Source: a virus
Virus record (IMG/VR): IMGVR_UViG_3300042934_001067
Coordinates: 92,277-156,276 of that record
Direction: 5' to 3' (one strand)
DNA: 64,000 nt
Positions 48,019 through 57,156 of the stretch are shown here, one piece after another (within the stretch, counting starts at the first letter, position 1; every line of letters begins with the position of its first letter). The position numbers were made by a program, and so were the translations under genes. The notes below the pieces were generated by a model. It saw nothing but the letters and a program-made list of their open reading frames with translations, did not search any database and was not told the DNA's origin.

Positions 48019-48179
48019 CACCGCGTAGTGCGGTAGCAAGGATCCTCTCCGCCAAGAAACGGATCCTCACGGGGAACTGCCAGGTTCCCCTCCAGGCAAC
48101 GCGACCTATTCGGTCTGACCATCGCCTTCACGGTGGCTGGGCCCCAACCTCAGAACGGTATAGAAAGGCCTCGCCAGCC

Positions 48180-49538
48180 GTGCCAGAGCAGTCTACGGGC
48201 CCCGCCCCCGTGCCGCACGCCAACCGTGGTGAACATCTCAGCCACATTTCTTCATCTGCAGGACTGACTGTCGCCTCGCGCGACGCCCTGCACCCCCAGC
48301 ACTGGATTCGCCAGTTCCCCGCTCTCTCGCCCTCCATGGAAAGGCTGCTGATCGAGGGCGACGTGGACGGCGTCTACGGCATCACGGCACGCAAGCGGCG
48401 CGACAAGTCCCTCGCCGACGTCCACGGCCACGCCATCACCCGGGCACTGGCCGCTGCGGCGTCCCGGTACGGCTGGACGGGCTCGCAGTTCGAGAAGGCT
48501 CTGCTGGAGACCCCCGCCAAGGGCGGCAACCACGTTCGGAACAAGGAGTTCCGCAAGGGCTACGACAAGGGCGCCAAGCCCTACCTGGACCGGGTCTGGG
48601 AGGGTGCGCAGCAGTTCATCTCGACGCACCCCGTGGCAGACCGTCAGGGGGCCGTCGAGGACCTCGTACGGCTGCGCTACCGGATCGGGTCGCTGTCCTG
48701 GCGCGGGGTGTCCCGCAACACGGCCCTGCGGCTGCTGATGGCCCACTGGGAGGCCGCGCGCAAGGCCGGGGGGCGTACGTACACCCTGTCGTTCCGGGAG
48801 GCCGCCGAGGTCGCCGGGTGCACGCTCGGTACGGCGTACGAGGCCGTCACGAAGCGGCTGGGCGGCTGGATCCGGCAGGTGAAGACCGGGACGGACGAGC
48901 ACGGGACAACCTGGAGGCTGCTGGACGGGCCGAAGGACGCGGTGGAGGCCGGAGGGATCGACACGGCCGTCGTCGTCCGGCTGATGGGCCTGGACGCGTT
49001 TGCGCACCGGGGTCTCGGGTCCTCCTCCCTCAAGATCGTCGCGGCTCTGAGTCTGGAGGACGGGCAGGACTTGCTCGATCTGGCCGACGCCACGTGCATG
49101 AGCCGGGCGACCGCGTACCGCCACGTGAAGCTCCTGGAGGGGTTCGGGTTCCTGGAGTGCCTGGGAGGCGCCTGGTACCTGTCTCAGCGGGCCCGTACGG
49201 CTCTTGCGGGCCAGGTGGCGGAGTTCGATGAGGCGGCCGAGCAGATGGGCACGCAGGGGACCGCTCAGCGCCGTGTGGACATGCACAAGGTGCAGAGGGC
49301 CACCTGGCTGACGAAGGTCCTCCCCCGGCTGCGCGAGCGCCGGATGCCCGACGTCCAGCCGGTCCGGGGTGACGAGGTTCCTCCGGAGCTGGTGAGGGAC
49401 GGCATGGTCGTCGACCCAGTCACCGGTGAGGTCCTGGAGGACTTCGCGGTCGCCTCGGACGGTCGGCTGATCATCATCGAACCTGAGCTGGACTACGACG
49501 AGTTGGTCCACAGGACTGCCCTGGCCTGCGCGTCCTGA
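48180..49538 (+). CDS. winged-helix protein, replication- or plasmid-type regulator
   Basis: 452 residues, plus strand, facing away from the replication block. Residues about 1-35 are low-complexity. The middle contains two HTH-like regions: FREAAEVAGCTLGTAYEAVTKRLGGWI (about 200-235) and LEDGQDLLDLADATCMSRATAYRHVKLLEGFGFL (about 295-325), the second being a MarR/IclR-like wing pattern. Arg/Lys patches could bind DNA. It is a candidate initiator or repressor. GTG start; AAAGG 12 bases upstream. Confidence 0.6.
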   Translation: MPEQSTGPAPVPHANRGEHLSHISSSAGLTVASRDALHPQHWIRQFPALSPSMERLLIEGDVDGVYGITARKRRDKSLADVHGHAITRALAAAASRYGWTGSQFEKALLETPAKGGNHVRNKEFRKGYDKGAKPYLDRVWEGAQQFISTHPVADRQGAVEDLVRLRYRIGSLSWRGVSRNTALRLLMAHWEAARKAGGRTYTLSFREAAEVAGCTLGTAYEAVTKRLGGWIRQVKTGTDEHGTTWRLLDGPKDAVEAGGIDTAVVVRLMGLDAFAHRGLGSSSLKIVAALSLEDGQDLLDLADATCMSRATAYRHVKLLEGFGFLECLGGAWYLSQRARTALAGQVAEFDEAAEQMGTQGTAQRRVDMHKVQRATWLTKVLPRLRERRMPDVQPVRGDEVPPELVRDGMVVDPVTGEVLEDFAVASDGRLIIIEPELDYDELVHRTALACAS

Positions 49539-49617
49539 CTTTCCAGTAAGCCTTCATGTAGGGCCGTTTTCCCAGCTCAGACGGCACTTCCCTGTTTTCA
49601 TCAGCCCCTCCAGTACC

Positions 49618-49623
49618 TAGGGT
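49618..49623 (+). promoter_or_regulatory. TAGGGT -10 box, leaderless gene
   Basis: TAGGGT ends 7 bases before ATG 49631; the transcript would begin near the start codon. No clear -35 box. Confidence 0.5.
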
Positions 49624-49630
49624 AGGGGCC

Positions 49631-49813
49631 ATGCGTGATGCCCGCCGACAGACCGATGCCCTGTCCAAGGAGGAAGCTGTGCGCCAGTGCACGCAGCTCG
49701 CCCGTGAATTCACCTCTCTGGGGCTCACCAAGGCTCCCAATCGGCAGTCGGTGACCTACAAGCGGTACGGAGACGGATGGGCGGTGTACACCGGCTACCA
49801 GGACTCTGACTGA
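49631..49813 (+). CDS. 60-residue hypothetical protein
   Basis: Probably leaderless. Charged helix (ALSKEEAVRQCTQLAREFTSLG) followed by short strands (SVTYKRYGDGWAVYTGYQD). Could be a small regulator. The 191-base gap to the convergent helicase gene shows no further gene. Confidence 0.5.
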   Translation: MRDARRQTDALSKEEAVRQCTQLAREFTSLGLTKAPNRQSVTYKRYGDGWAVYTGYQDSD

Positions 49814-50004
49814 TCACAGGATCTCTGACCTGCGGAGTCTCACCTTCGGAACATTCGAGGGGCGGGGGGAGGCTACGCCTGCCTGGGGGTGTTCGGTTGC
49901 TGAGACGGGCTATGCTCGGGCCGGTCCCTTTGGGGCTGTGAGGAACGCGCCTCCAGCGGCTGGAGCCCCTTGCCCGGGTGATGAGAGTCGCTGGAGGTCG
50001 CGTG

Positions 50005-51576
50005 TTACCCGACGAGGTAGCTCCGGCGCCGCTGCATGGCCGCCACGTAGCCGTCCGAGCCGACGTCGCCCAGGAACCGCTCGGTCATCTCGTTCCGCTT
50101 CAGCATGGTGTCGACGATGCCCTCCTCCACGGTGTCCTGCAGGACGAGCGTTGTGCAGGTGATGGAGGGCGCGGTCGAGGTGATGCGGTCGATGCGGCCT
50201 AGGCGCTGGGTACGTGTCTCGTAGGTCAGCGCGGACTCGTACTCGACCAGGTAGGTGGCCTCGGGCAGGTTGATGCCGTCCTTGCCCGCGTCCGAGGTGA
50301 GGAAGACGCAGGCCTCGGGGGCGGCGCGGAACTCGCGGCGGGCCCGCTCTCGTTCGGGGCCGTCCATGGCGCCGGTGTAGAGGTAGGAGCGGATGCCGTC
50401 CTTGCGCAGGGCCTCGGCGAGCAGGGGGAGGACGGAGGGGCCGAAGGCGGAGAAGACGACGGCCTTGTCGCCCTGCCCGTGCACGATGGATGACAGGTAC
50501 TCGACAAGCTCATCGGTCTTGGCCGAGGGCAGCGAGCGCAGGTGGTCCTCCCCGAAGGCGCCGAGCAGCTCGCGGGCGAGCCGGGAGTCTCCGTGGACCG
50601 CCGAGTGGACCAGGGCGGCCGGGTGCGCGGCGATCTGCCGCAGGGCCGCATGGAGGCCGGGGACGGGCTCTGGAGAGCCGTTCTGGAGCGAGGCGACCTG
50701 GTCGTAGAAGTTGGCCTGGGCGGGCGCCATGCGCAGCGTGCGGAACTCCTCGATGCGCTTGGGGAACAGGGCGCGGACGTCGGGGTCGCTCTTGCGCTTG
50801 CGCCACATGTGCGGCCGGGCCAGGCCGATGAACCAGTCGACGCCGGTGTCCCGGTAGCGCGGGCGGCCGTAGTCGTCGCGGCTCTTGACCACGGTGTCGT
50901 TGAACTGCTTCACCGTGGGCATGGCGTCCGGGACCACGAGGCGCAGCAGGTTGAAACCGTCCTCGTAGTCCTTGCTGATCGGGGTGGCCGTGAGGCCGAT
51001 GACGCGCAGGTTCTTCTGGGCGCGGCGCAGCTGGCCGAGGGCGTAGTGGTGGGCCTTGTAGAGCTGGCTGGAGCGGTTGCGGAGCTTGTCGGAGATCTCG
51101 TCGTAGACGACCAGGAGGCGGCGGCCCCGGGCCTGGGCGTCAAGGAGGGCGGTCAGGAGGGGGCCGGGGGCGGGGACCTTGGTGCGCTTGCCGGGCGGGA
51201 TGGCGAAGCGGGTGAGGTCGGCGCGCAGTGTCTCGTAGGTGGAGATCAGGACGTGGGGCAGGCCGTCGCGCTCGCGGGCCTTCATGCGGGAGGGGCCGTG
51301 GTGGACGGCGGCCGGGAGCGTGGTGAGGGCGCCGAAGTCCTCGTGCCACTCGGTGAGCTTGTTGGTCTTGCAGACGAGGAGGACCAGGTCCTCGGCGCCG
51401 TCCTCGGCGAGCAGGGCGGCGAGCGCCATGGCGATGACGCTCTTGCCGATGCCGGTGTCGGCCACCAGCAGGCCGGAGCGCTGCACGTAGGCGAACGCGG
51501 TGCCTTCCTGCTGGCAGGGGTAGAGCCCGCGAGAGCTGCGGAAGGCCGGTGTGCTGATGGCGGACACGCAGGTCAC
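50005..51576 (-). CDS. SNF2/DEAD-like helicase
   Basis: 523 residues; GTG start. Walker A ADTGIGKS at about 39-46, DExx box VVYDEISDKL, motif III GLTATPIS, and motif VI region with TRTQRLGRIDRIT (Arg fingers). It resembles SNF2-type DNA translocases used by phages for replication, recombination or anti-restriction. The first residues carry Cys and Ser. The region before the start (51577-51669) is AT-rich with AAGAGA-N12-TCTCTT at 51607-51630. Confidence 0.8.
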   Translation of the reverse strand: MTCVSAISTPAFRSSRGLYPCQQEGTAFAYVQRSGLLVADTGIGKSVIAMALAALLAEDGAEDLVLLVCKTNKLTEWHEDFGALTTLPAAVHHGPSRMKARERDGLPHVLISTYETLRADLTRFAIPPGKRTKVPAPGPLLTALLDAQARGRRLLVVYDEISDKLRNRSSQLYKAHHYALGQLRRAQKNLRVIGLTATPISKDYEDGFNLLRLVVPDAMPTVKQFNDTVVKSRDDYGRPRYRDTGVDWFIGLARPHMWRKRKSDPDVRALFPKRIEEFRTLRMAPAQANFYDQVASLQNGSPEPVPGLHAALRQIAAHPAALVHSAVHGDSRLARELLGAFGEDHLRSLPSAKTDELVEYLSSIVHGQGDKAVVFSAFGPSVLPLLAEALRKDGIRSYLYTGAMDGPERERARREFRAAPEACVFLTSDAGKDGINLPEATYLVEYESALTYETRTQRLGRIDRITSTAPSITCTTLVLQDTVEEGIVDTMLKRNEMTERFLGDVGSDGYVAAMQRRRSYLVG

Positions 51577-51606
51577 GATAGGTTCCGGGTCTCTGAATTG
51601 AGGACA

Positions 51607-51630
51607 AAGAGATTCATCTATGTCTCTCTT
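51607..51630. repeat. inverted repeat upstream of SNF2-type gene
   Basis: AAGAGA and TCTCTT with 12 AT-rich bases between. It may be an operator or the end of the tail operon. Confidence 0.4.
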
Positions 51631-51669
51631 GATCGAGAAAACCAGAAAAGAATTGAACTGCTGACATGG

Positions 51670-53217
51670 TCAGCCGTCGGACGGGACGGGCCGGACGACG
51701 ACACGGCCTATCTGGGGTGTCCACGCCTGGCTGTTCAGGTCGAGGGTGATCCGCAGGTACTGCATGCCGGGCGGGATGGGGCGGGCGTTGCGTGCCCAGG
51801 TCTGGTTCCAGTCGGCTGTCGTGGGGGCCAGCGGCTCCCAGGCCAGGAGGAGCGGCGTCCAGGTGACGTTGTCGGCAGAGACGTGGGCGGTGATCTCGTT
51901 GTCGTGGTTGTCCGGGTTCCAGTCCTGCCACCAGGTGAAGGCATGCAGGGTGAAGTCCCGGATCCCTGCCGCCTGGCGGTAGGTGATGGTGCCGGGGCCG
52001 ATGTCGTTGCGCTTGGCCCGGCTGAGGTCCCCTGCCTTCGAGCCGTCGGTGTCGCCCACGTCCAGGCCCGTGTTCGCATCGTGCGCGAAGACCTTGGTCC
52101 AGTCGTCGAGTCTGTCGTCGATCGCGCCGTCGAGGAGATAGATCAGCCCGAGCTTGTCCAGCGCTGACACGAGCGACAGCAGTGCGGTCCGGCCGGGCGC
52201 ATTCGCAGCGAGGCCGCTGGTGCTCACCAACGGGCGTGTTGTCCCGGCCGCGCCGAACGCGCCGAACTTGCTGGACGGTCCGGCGAGCACTGCGTCCCTG
52301 CGCGGGGTGAGGAAGTTCGGGACGACTGTCGTGCCGAGGACTGCAACGTAGGGGTCCGAGGTGAGCCAGCTCAGGTCCGGCGGGGTCCCCTGACCGAGGA
52401 CGACACTGCCGTCCTCGGAGATCTGGACTCCGGGAGGCAGAGCGACGGTGCTGTCCGTGGGCGCGGTGACTCCGGAGCCGACCACCACGGCACCCTGACG
52501 TGCTGCCGCTGCGCTGGCGTTCCGGCCGAGAACCACCTGCTCCAGCTGCTGGGCATTCCCGCCCGAGCCGAGGACTACCGTGGACGCCGAGCCGGTCGCC
52601 CCAGCGCCCGCGACGACGGCACGTGCGCCAGCTGTCGCGTCTCCGAGAACGACCGCCTCGGGGCCGTCGGGCGAGGCATCCGGGCCGAGGACCGAAGAGC
52701 CCTCTCCCTGGGCGCCGTTCGGATCCCGGCCGACCCATGTCTGGCGGGGGTAGATGTCCCGCAGGCTGGTCTGTCCGAGCATCGTGGATCCGGGTGCGTT
52801 GCCCTCGTGCTTGTGGAACCGGAGAACATCCAGGACCTGCCAGGTTGCCGATCCGTCCGGAGAGACGGCCAGCATGGCGCTTCCGTCCAGGCCCTCGGCC
52901 GAGCCGATGCGGACCGGCTGCTCGCTGCGCACTGTGCTGGCCGGGGCAGGGCCGATGTCGACTCCCGACCGGGTGAACGTCGCGCTGCCGGGCAGCAGGG
53001 CCTGGACGGTGACCCGCAGCGGGGTGTCCGTCCAGAGGTTGATGACGCCCGGGGTGATCAGAATGGGCCACTGCTGAGGAGCGCCGCCGTACGGCTCCAG
53101 GTACACCGGTTCCGCGATGGGCACGCCCGTGTCCAGGCTCAGCAGCGTCACCTCCGCGTACGGGTAGGTCACGCCGGACGAGTCGACGAGAGGGAGGTAC
53201 AGGTGGCAGCGTTCCAC
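51670..53217 (-). CDS. tail fibre with YadA-head-like repeats
   Basis: 515 residues. N-terminal 75 residues match a domain shared with the two other fibres here (attachment part). The middle (about 175-290) carries left-handed beta-roll repeats of A-x-V-V-L-G type (AVVLGDATAGARAVVAGAGATG, STVVLGSGG), like heads of trimeric autotransporter adhesins. The C-terminal 130 residues are beta-rich, discoidin-like (FTLHAFTWWQDW, HVSADNVTWTPLLL). It should form a trimer at the tail tip. Last gene of the tail operon. Confidence 0.7.
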   Translation of the reverse strand: MERCHLYLPLVDSSGVTYPYAEVTLLSLDTGVPIAEPVYLEPYGGAPQQWPILITPGVINLWTDTPLRVTVQALLPGSATFTRSGVDIGPAPASTVRSEQPVRIGSAEGLDGSAMLAVSPDGSATWQVLDVLRFHKHEGNAPGSTMLGQTSLRDIYPRQTWVGRDPNGAQGEGSSVLGPDASPDGPEAVVLGDATAGARAVVAGAGATGSASTVVLGSGGNAQQLEQVVLGRNASAAAARQGAVVVGSGVTAPTDSTVALPPGVQISEDGSVVLGQGTPPDLSWLTSDPYVAVLGTTVVPNFLTPRRDAVLAGPSSKFGAFGAAGTTRPLVSTSGLAANAPGRTALLSLVSALDKLGLIYLLDGAIDDRLDDWTKVFAHDANTGLDVGDTDGSKAGDLSRAKRNDIGPGTITYRQAAGIRDFTLHAFTWWQDWNPDNHDNEITAHVSADNVTWTPLLLAWEPLAPTTADWNQTWARNARPIPPGMQYLRITLDLNSQAWTPQIGRVVVRPVPSDG

Positions 53218-53226
53218 GGTGGCCTC

Positions 53227-55473
53227 TCAGGCGGTGGGCAGGGTGATGCTGGAGGGCAGCGGCTGGAAGACGATGTAGGACCACTGGGTAGCGCCTTCGG
53301 GGCCGCTGTGGAAGCCGATCCCCCTGCCGCTCTGGTAGTAGCTGGCGGTGTAGTAGGCGGACTGAACGCCGTTGATGAACACCTTGAACCGGTCGGCCCA
53401 GTTGCGGATGGCGATGTGGTCGCCCACCTTCAGCTGCGTGGCCCAGGTATGGATCTTCGTCAGGTTGCCGTTGATGGAGACGTACATGCCGTTGGTGGTG
53501 ACCTGGTAGTAGTTGTTCGTGTCCACGGCCCGGAAGACGAGGCCCCCCGAAGGGCTGATCCAGCGGGTGCCCAGCACGCCGTACGGCCAGGCCACGTTGA
53601 AGGTCGCCCACCCGTTGACGGGGATCGCCAGGCCGTTCTTGCTGGCGGTGACCGCACCCGTCAGAGACCAGGTCTCCCCGGACGGTGTCTTGGTCGGCGT
53701 GTACGTCCCTGACGGGGGTGTCTGGACCTCCAGGGCGCCCATGTCGTAGTAGAAAAAATCTCCGCTGGGTTGCTGCAGCGCCGTCCAGCCGTACATGAAG
53801 TTCTCGGTGCCCCGGGTGTCGAAGCCCACGAAGTTGCCGGTGGTGGGCAGGTTCGAGAAGACCCCCGGATTGGGCAGGCCGAGGGCGTTGCGCTGGTAGG
53901 AGCGCGGGGCTCGGAAGGGGACGGCGAGAGCCTCGTCGATGATGACGAAGGCGTTCTGTCCGAACGTGCCCACCGTGAAGTTGTGGGAGTTGCCGTCCCA
54001 GACGTTGATCAGGCCGTTGAGACTGACCGCAGCGGAGTCGGCGGTCTCGGCGTCCCAGGGGCCGAGAGCGGCCGGTGTCGTCAGGCGCATGCCGACGGTG
54101 TTGTTGTTCTGGCAGAAGGCGACGTAGGCCCGCGTGCTGGCAGCCGTCCAGGGGGCGGTGCCGGGGTGCCGGAGGGCGAAGGCGAAGTCCTTGGGCGCCC
54201 ACGTGTAGTCCGCGTCGCGGCTGCCGTCAGGGCTGTTCGTCGGGACGCCGGTGGACATCGGCAGGACGTCGATGGAGGCCGCACCGCGCGTGCCGCCCAC
54301 GGACCGCAGAGCCCCGTAGCCGTCGCTGCTGCCCTTGAGTGCGCCGTAGGCGCCGTTGCGCCACTGGTCGAGCGCCCACTGGGGAGAGCTGTCCTTCGGG
54401 CCGAGCAGCGGCGCGTAGGCGTACGGGACGCGGGAGTAGTCGGGCAGGCCGAGCGTGCCGTCGTCGGGGTTGGCGCGGAACAGTCCGTCGATGAGACCGG
54501 CGGACACCTGGCCGGGGACGGCGGAGGGGGAGAACTGGTTGTCCCAGGAGTACACCGCCATGGGGTGCGGCGTCGGGATCTTCGTCCCGAAGGCGAGCAC
54601 CAGCTGTGGCCCCTGGGCGGTGTAGCGGACCGTGAGGCCCTCGGGCTCTCGGTACTCCAACGCGGATCCTGCGGTGACGAGGACTACGTCCGCACGTGAA
54701 CTGTCCTCGATGCGTATGGCCGTGATGTACGTGTTGCCCGGCGCGGGGTTGCTGGTTCCGTAGGCGGAGCCGGTGAGGACGTAGTGGTACGGGCCGAAGA
54801 GGGCGTGGCTCTGGAAGGCGCCGCCCGGCAGGCCTCCGGTCTCCGAGGTGGACTGGCGGGTCTGGGAGAGCAGGGTGTAGTCACCCTCCCGCATGGCGTC
54901 CATGTCGAAGGTGCCGAACGACGGGTGGTTCCCGTCGGCGGGGTCCGTCCAGCGGGCGCCGATCCGGCGGGTGGAGCAGTCCACGACCGGCATGATGTGA
55001 GCCGTGTTCGGCAACGGATCGAACATTTCCATGCTCTCGTCACCGGAGTCGACGACGGCCTGGTCGACGAACTTGAAGCGGGCGATCTTGCAGCCGTAGC
55101 CGGTGGTACCGTCCGACACCGAGTCGGCCTCGGCCCAGATGTACGTGTCGGACCCCACGGGCTCCACACCGAAACTGCCGTGGCCCATGCCCCGGCAGAT
55201 CATCCAGCCTGTCAGCGCCCCGGTAGCCGGGTTCAGCCGGTTGATGACCATGTCGCCCTGCAGGCGCCTGACAGAGCTGGACAGGGGCCCCGGCTCGTCC
55301 GCCAGCTGCACTCCGGAGTGCATCATCTGTGAGACGAACATGGGCCCGTTGACGTCGTCGTAGGCGATCTGCTGATGCACCGTGGTGTGGTACAGCACCG
55401 TCTCAGGCAGGACTTGACGGGGGGTCTCCGTGACAACGAAGCGGTCCGGCACCGTCGTGGGGGGTGTCGTCAC
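53227..55473 (-). CDS. receptor-binding protein with beta-propeller and lectin-like domains
   Basis: 748 residues. The first 400 form blades with GHGSFGVEPVGSDTYIWAEAD and similar motifs, the signature of phage P68/TagC-like propeller domains that recognise wall polymers. The C-terminal 250 residues have a LamG/glucanase-like beta-sandwich (NNTVGMRLTTPA, TFNVAWPYGVLG, VFRAVDTNNYYQVTTNG). GTG after GGAG. It probably contacts the host surface. Cutting activity is not indicated. Confidence 0.7.
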   Translation of the reverse strand: MTTPPTTVPDRFVVTETPRQVLPETVLYHTTVHQQIAYDDVNGPMFVSQMMHSGVQLADEPGPLSSSVRRLQGDMVINRLNPATGALTGWMICRGMGHGSFGVEPVGSDTYIWAEADSVSDGTTGYGCKIARFKFVDQAVVDSGDESMEMFDPLPNTAHIMPVVDCSTRRIGARWTDPADGNHPSFGTFDMDAMREGDYTLLSQTRQSTSETGGLPGGAFQSHALFGPYHYVLTGSAYGTSNPAPGNTYITAIRIEDSSRADVVLVTAGSALEYREPEGLTVRYTAQGPQLVLAFGTKIPTPHPMAVYSWDNQFSPSAVPGQVSAGLIDGLFRANPDDGTLGLPDYSRVPYAYAPLLGPKDSSPQWALDQWRNGAYGALKGSSDGYGALRSVGGTRGAASIDVLPMSTGVPTNSPDGSRDADYTWAPKDFAFALRHPGTAPWTAASTRAYVAFCQNNNTVGMRLTTPAALGPWDAETADSAAVSLNGLINVWDGNSHNFTVGTFGQNAFVIIDEALAVPFRAPRSYQRNALGLPNPGVFSNLPTTGNFVGFDTRGTENFMYGWTALQQPSGDFFYYDMGALEVQTPPSGTYTPTKTPSGETWSLTGAVTASKNGLAIPVNGWATFNVAWPYGVLGTRWISPSGGLVFRAVDTNNYYQVTTNGMYVSINGNLTKIHTWATQLKVGDHIAIRNWADRFKVFINGVQSAYYTASYYQSGRGIGFHSGPEGATQWSYIVFQPLPSSITLPTA

Positions 55474-55483
55474 AATACGCTCC

Positions 55484-57097
55484 TCACGAAGTGGTGGAGT
55501 TGGTGATCAGCCCGAGCCCGGTCAGCGCCGAGATGAGATTGCGCAGCACGAGGTTGCCGCCGTCGGAACCGGTGACGGTCGGTCGGACCGTTCCCTCGGC
55601 GCCGAAGAACCCGAGCCGTGAGGAGGCGTCCGTGCCGAGGTTCACTCCGGCCAGGGCGTAGAGCCTGTTGGCGACAGCGGTGATCCCGTACGGGAAGTCT
55701 GGGTTGCCGAGCAGTGTCTGCATGGCAGCGGATGTCTTCGCCCCGTTGCCGATGGCGGTCGAGTTGTTGTGGGTGGCGGCAACAACCGCGTTGGCGCCCA
55801 CGGCAAGACTTCCGCTGGCCAGTGCCTGGGCGTTCTGCCCCAGCGCCACGGCGCCCTGGGCGCCCGAGCCGACGTAGGCGTTGTACCCGACGGCGGTCCC
55901 GCCCTCGCCGTACACCTCCGCGCTGCGGCCGACAGCGATACCGTCGGCCGAGTCGACATAGGCGTCCGTTCCCACCGCCGTCCAGCCCGTGCTCGCCAGA
56001 GATCCGCTCGCGCGCGGCCCGATGGCGACCGAGCTGACCGAGGGGGCCTTGGCCTCCGCGCCGACCGCGACCGTGTCAGCGGCGGTTGCCTGCGCCTGCG
56101 ATCCGAACGCGGTGGCCTTGTCCGCCGTGGCCTGGGCAGAGCTTCCGACAGCGATCGAGGCGACTCCGGAAGCGACGGCCGAGGCGCCGAGCAGTACGGA
56201 GTTGGCGCCCGATCCTGCGTGGGTGTGCGCAGGGACCTGGCCGCCGTACATGACCCTCAGGCCGGTCATCCACATCTCATGACCCATACCGGCCACGAAC
56301 ATGGCGGCACCCTGGAACTCCACGGACGCCGACGCGTAGGTCCCGGCAGCGAGGGGGAACCGGTAGAACCCCCACGTGCGGGTCTCGGTCAGCGTCTGCA
56401 GGACCGTCTTGGCCCCGCCCAGCGGTGTGACCGAGATGGTGATGCTCTCGTTGGCGGCCAGGGACGGCATCAGCCACATCGACACGAAGCCCGGCTCCGT
56501 CATGGTGAACCCGGGCGTGGTGACCACCAGACTGCCCGCGTCCCCAGTGTGCTTGCCGTGCAGCGACCGGGAGAAGCCCCAGTCCGTCGGAGCGTCCGCT
56601 GGATAGTCCCGGCTGCTGGTCGCGGCCTGCGTGAACGACCAGCCCGCCGGATCCCGGGCGAGAGCAAAATCCTCACTGACGACGGTGACCTGCGGGGTGA
56701 CACCCGAATTCGTCGGAACCTGCCCCCACACGGCCTGCCCTGGTGTGGCTCCCGCCATGAGCACGTTGCCCGGCACCTGTTCGCCGACGATGAGCAGGGG
56801 GCTGTCCGTACGGGCGGTCTCCTCGGGCGGAGGCGCGGCGTCCAGGTACACGACGATGTCGGAGTGAACATCGTGCTGGACCAGAACGGACACGCGCTGC
56901 GGCTTGTCCACCCAGAAGTCGATCGTGCCGTTCGCCGTGACGTAGGGGTTGGTCAGCCGCTCGTTACCGGTGGGCCCCTTGTACAGCGGCTGGGCGAGCT
57001 TCACGGACATGCCTGCCTCGCGCACCGTGACCTGCGCGCCGTACAGCAGGTCTCCGTTCTCGCCGATGATCGGCCGCATTACGTGTGCTCGCGCCAC
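55484..57097 (-). CDS. tail fibre with long YadA-head-like repeat array
   Basis: 537 residues. N-terminal attachment domain (1-85), a beta-sandwich (about 130-280), then roughly 12 repeats of about 14 residues with A-x-G/A-V-G (ASIAVGSSAQA, TAFGSQAQA, DTVAVGAEAKA, SSVAIGPRASG, GIAVGRSAEV). These build the beta-roll of trimeric adhesins. GTG start with GGGAGG. It is paralogous to the fibres on both sides. Confidence 0.7.
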   Translation of the reverse strand: MARAHVMRPIIGENGDLLYGAQVTVREAGMSVKLAQPLYKGPTGNERLTNPYVTANGTIDFWVDKPQRVSVLVQHDVHSDIVVYLDAAPPPEETARTDSPLLIVGEQVPGNVLMAGATPGQAVWGQVPTNSGVTPQVTVVSEDFALARDPAGWSFTQAATSSRDYPADAPTDWGFSRSLHGKHTGDAGSLVVTTPGFTMTEPGFVSMWLMPSLAANESITISVTPLGGAKTVLQTLTETRTWGFYRFPLAAGTYASASVEFQGAAMFVAGMGHEMWMTGLRVMYGGQVPAHTHAGSGANSVLLGASAVASGVASIAVGSSAQATADKATAFGSQAQATAADTVAVGAEAKAPSVSSVAIGPRASGSLASTGWTAVGTDAYVDSADGIAVGRSAEVYGEGGTAVGYNAYVGSGAQGAVALGQNAQALASGSLAVGANAVVAATHNNSTAIGNGAKTSAAMQTLLGNPDFPYGITAVANRLYALAGVNLGTDASSRLGFFGAEGTVRPTVTGSDGGNLVLRNLISALTGLGLITNSTTS

Positions 57098-57156
57098 GAC
57101 GCCTCCCTCTGCTCACCCCTTGGAGGTCGAACGGAAGGAGGCGCACAGCAACCCGC

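Larger units (their letters stand above)
47145..48179. other. 1-kb non-coding region between divergent transcription units
   Basis: It separates the minus-strand helicase gene from the plus-strand gene at 48180. It carries two leader motifs on the minus strand (47173-47186 and 47195-47207), a TAGCGT box (47218-47213), a terminator (47982-48018), one leader motif on the plus strand (CCGCCAAGAA at 48049-48058) and a hairpin GGGGAAC...GGTTCCCC (48072-48090). The open frames here have no ribosome site. It is a good candidate for the main regulatory switch or an origin. Confidence 0.6.

Noticed and set aside
47143-48070. Open frames in the 1-kb gap (up to 206 residues)
   Set aside because: No ribosome site, no family motif, low-complexity composition, and hairpins or leader motifs cut through them.
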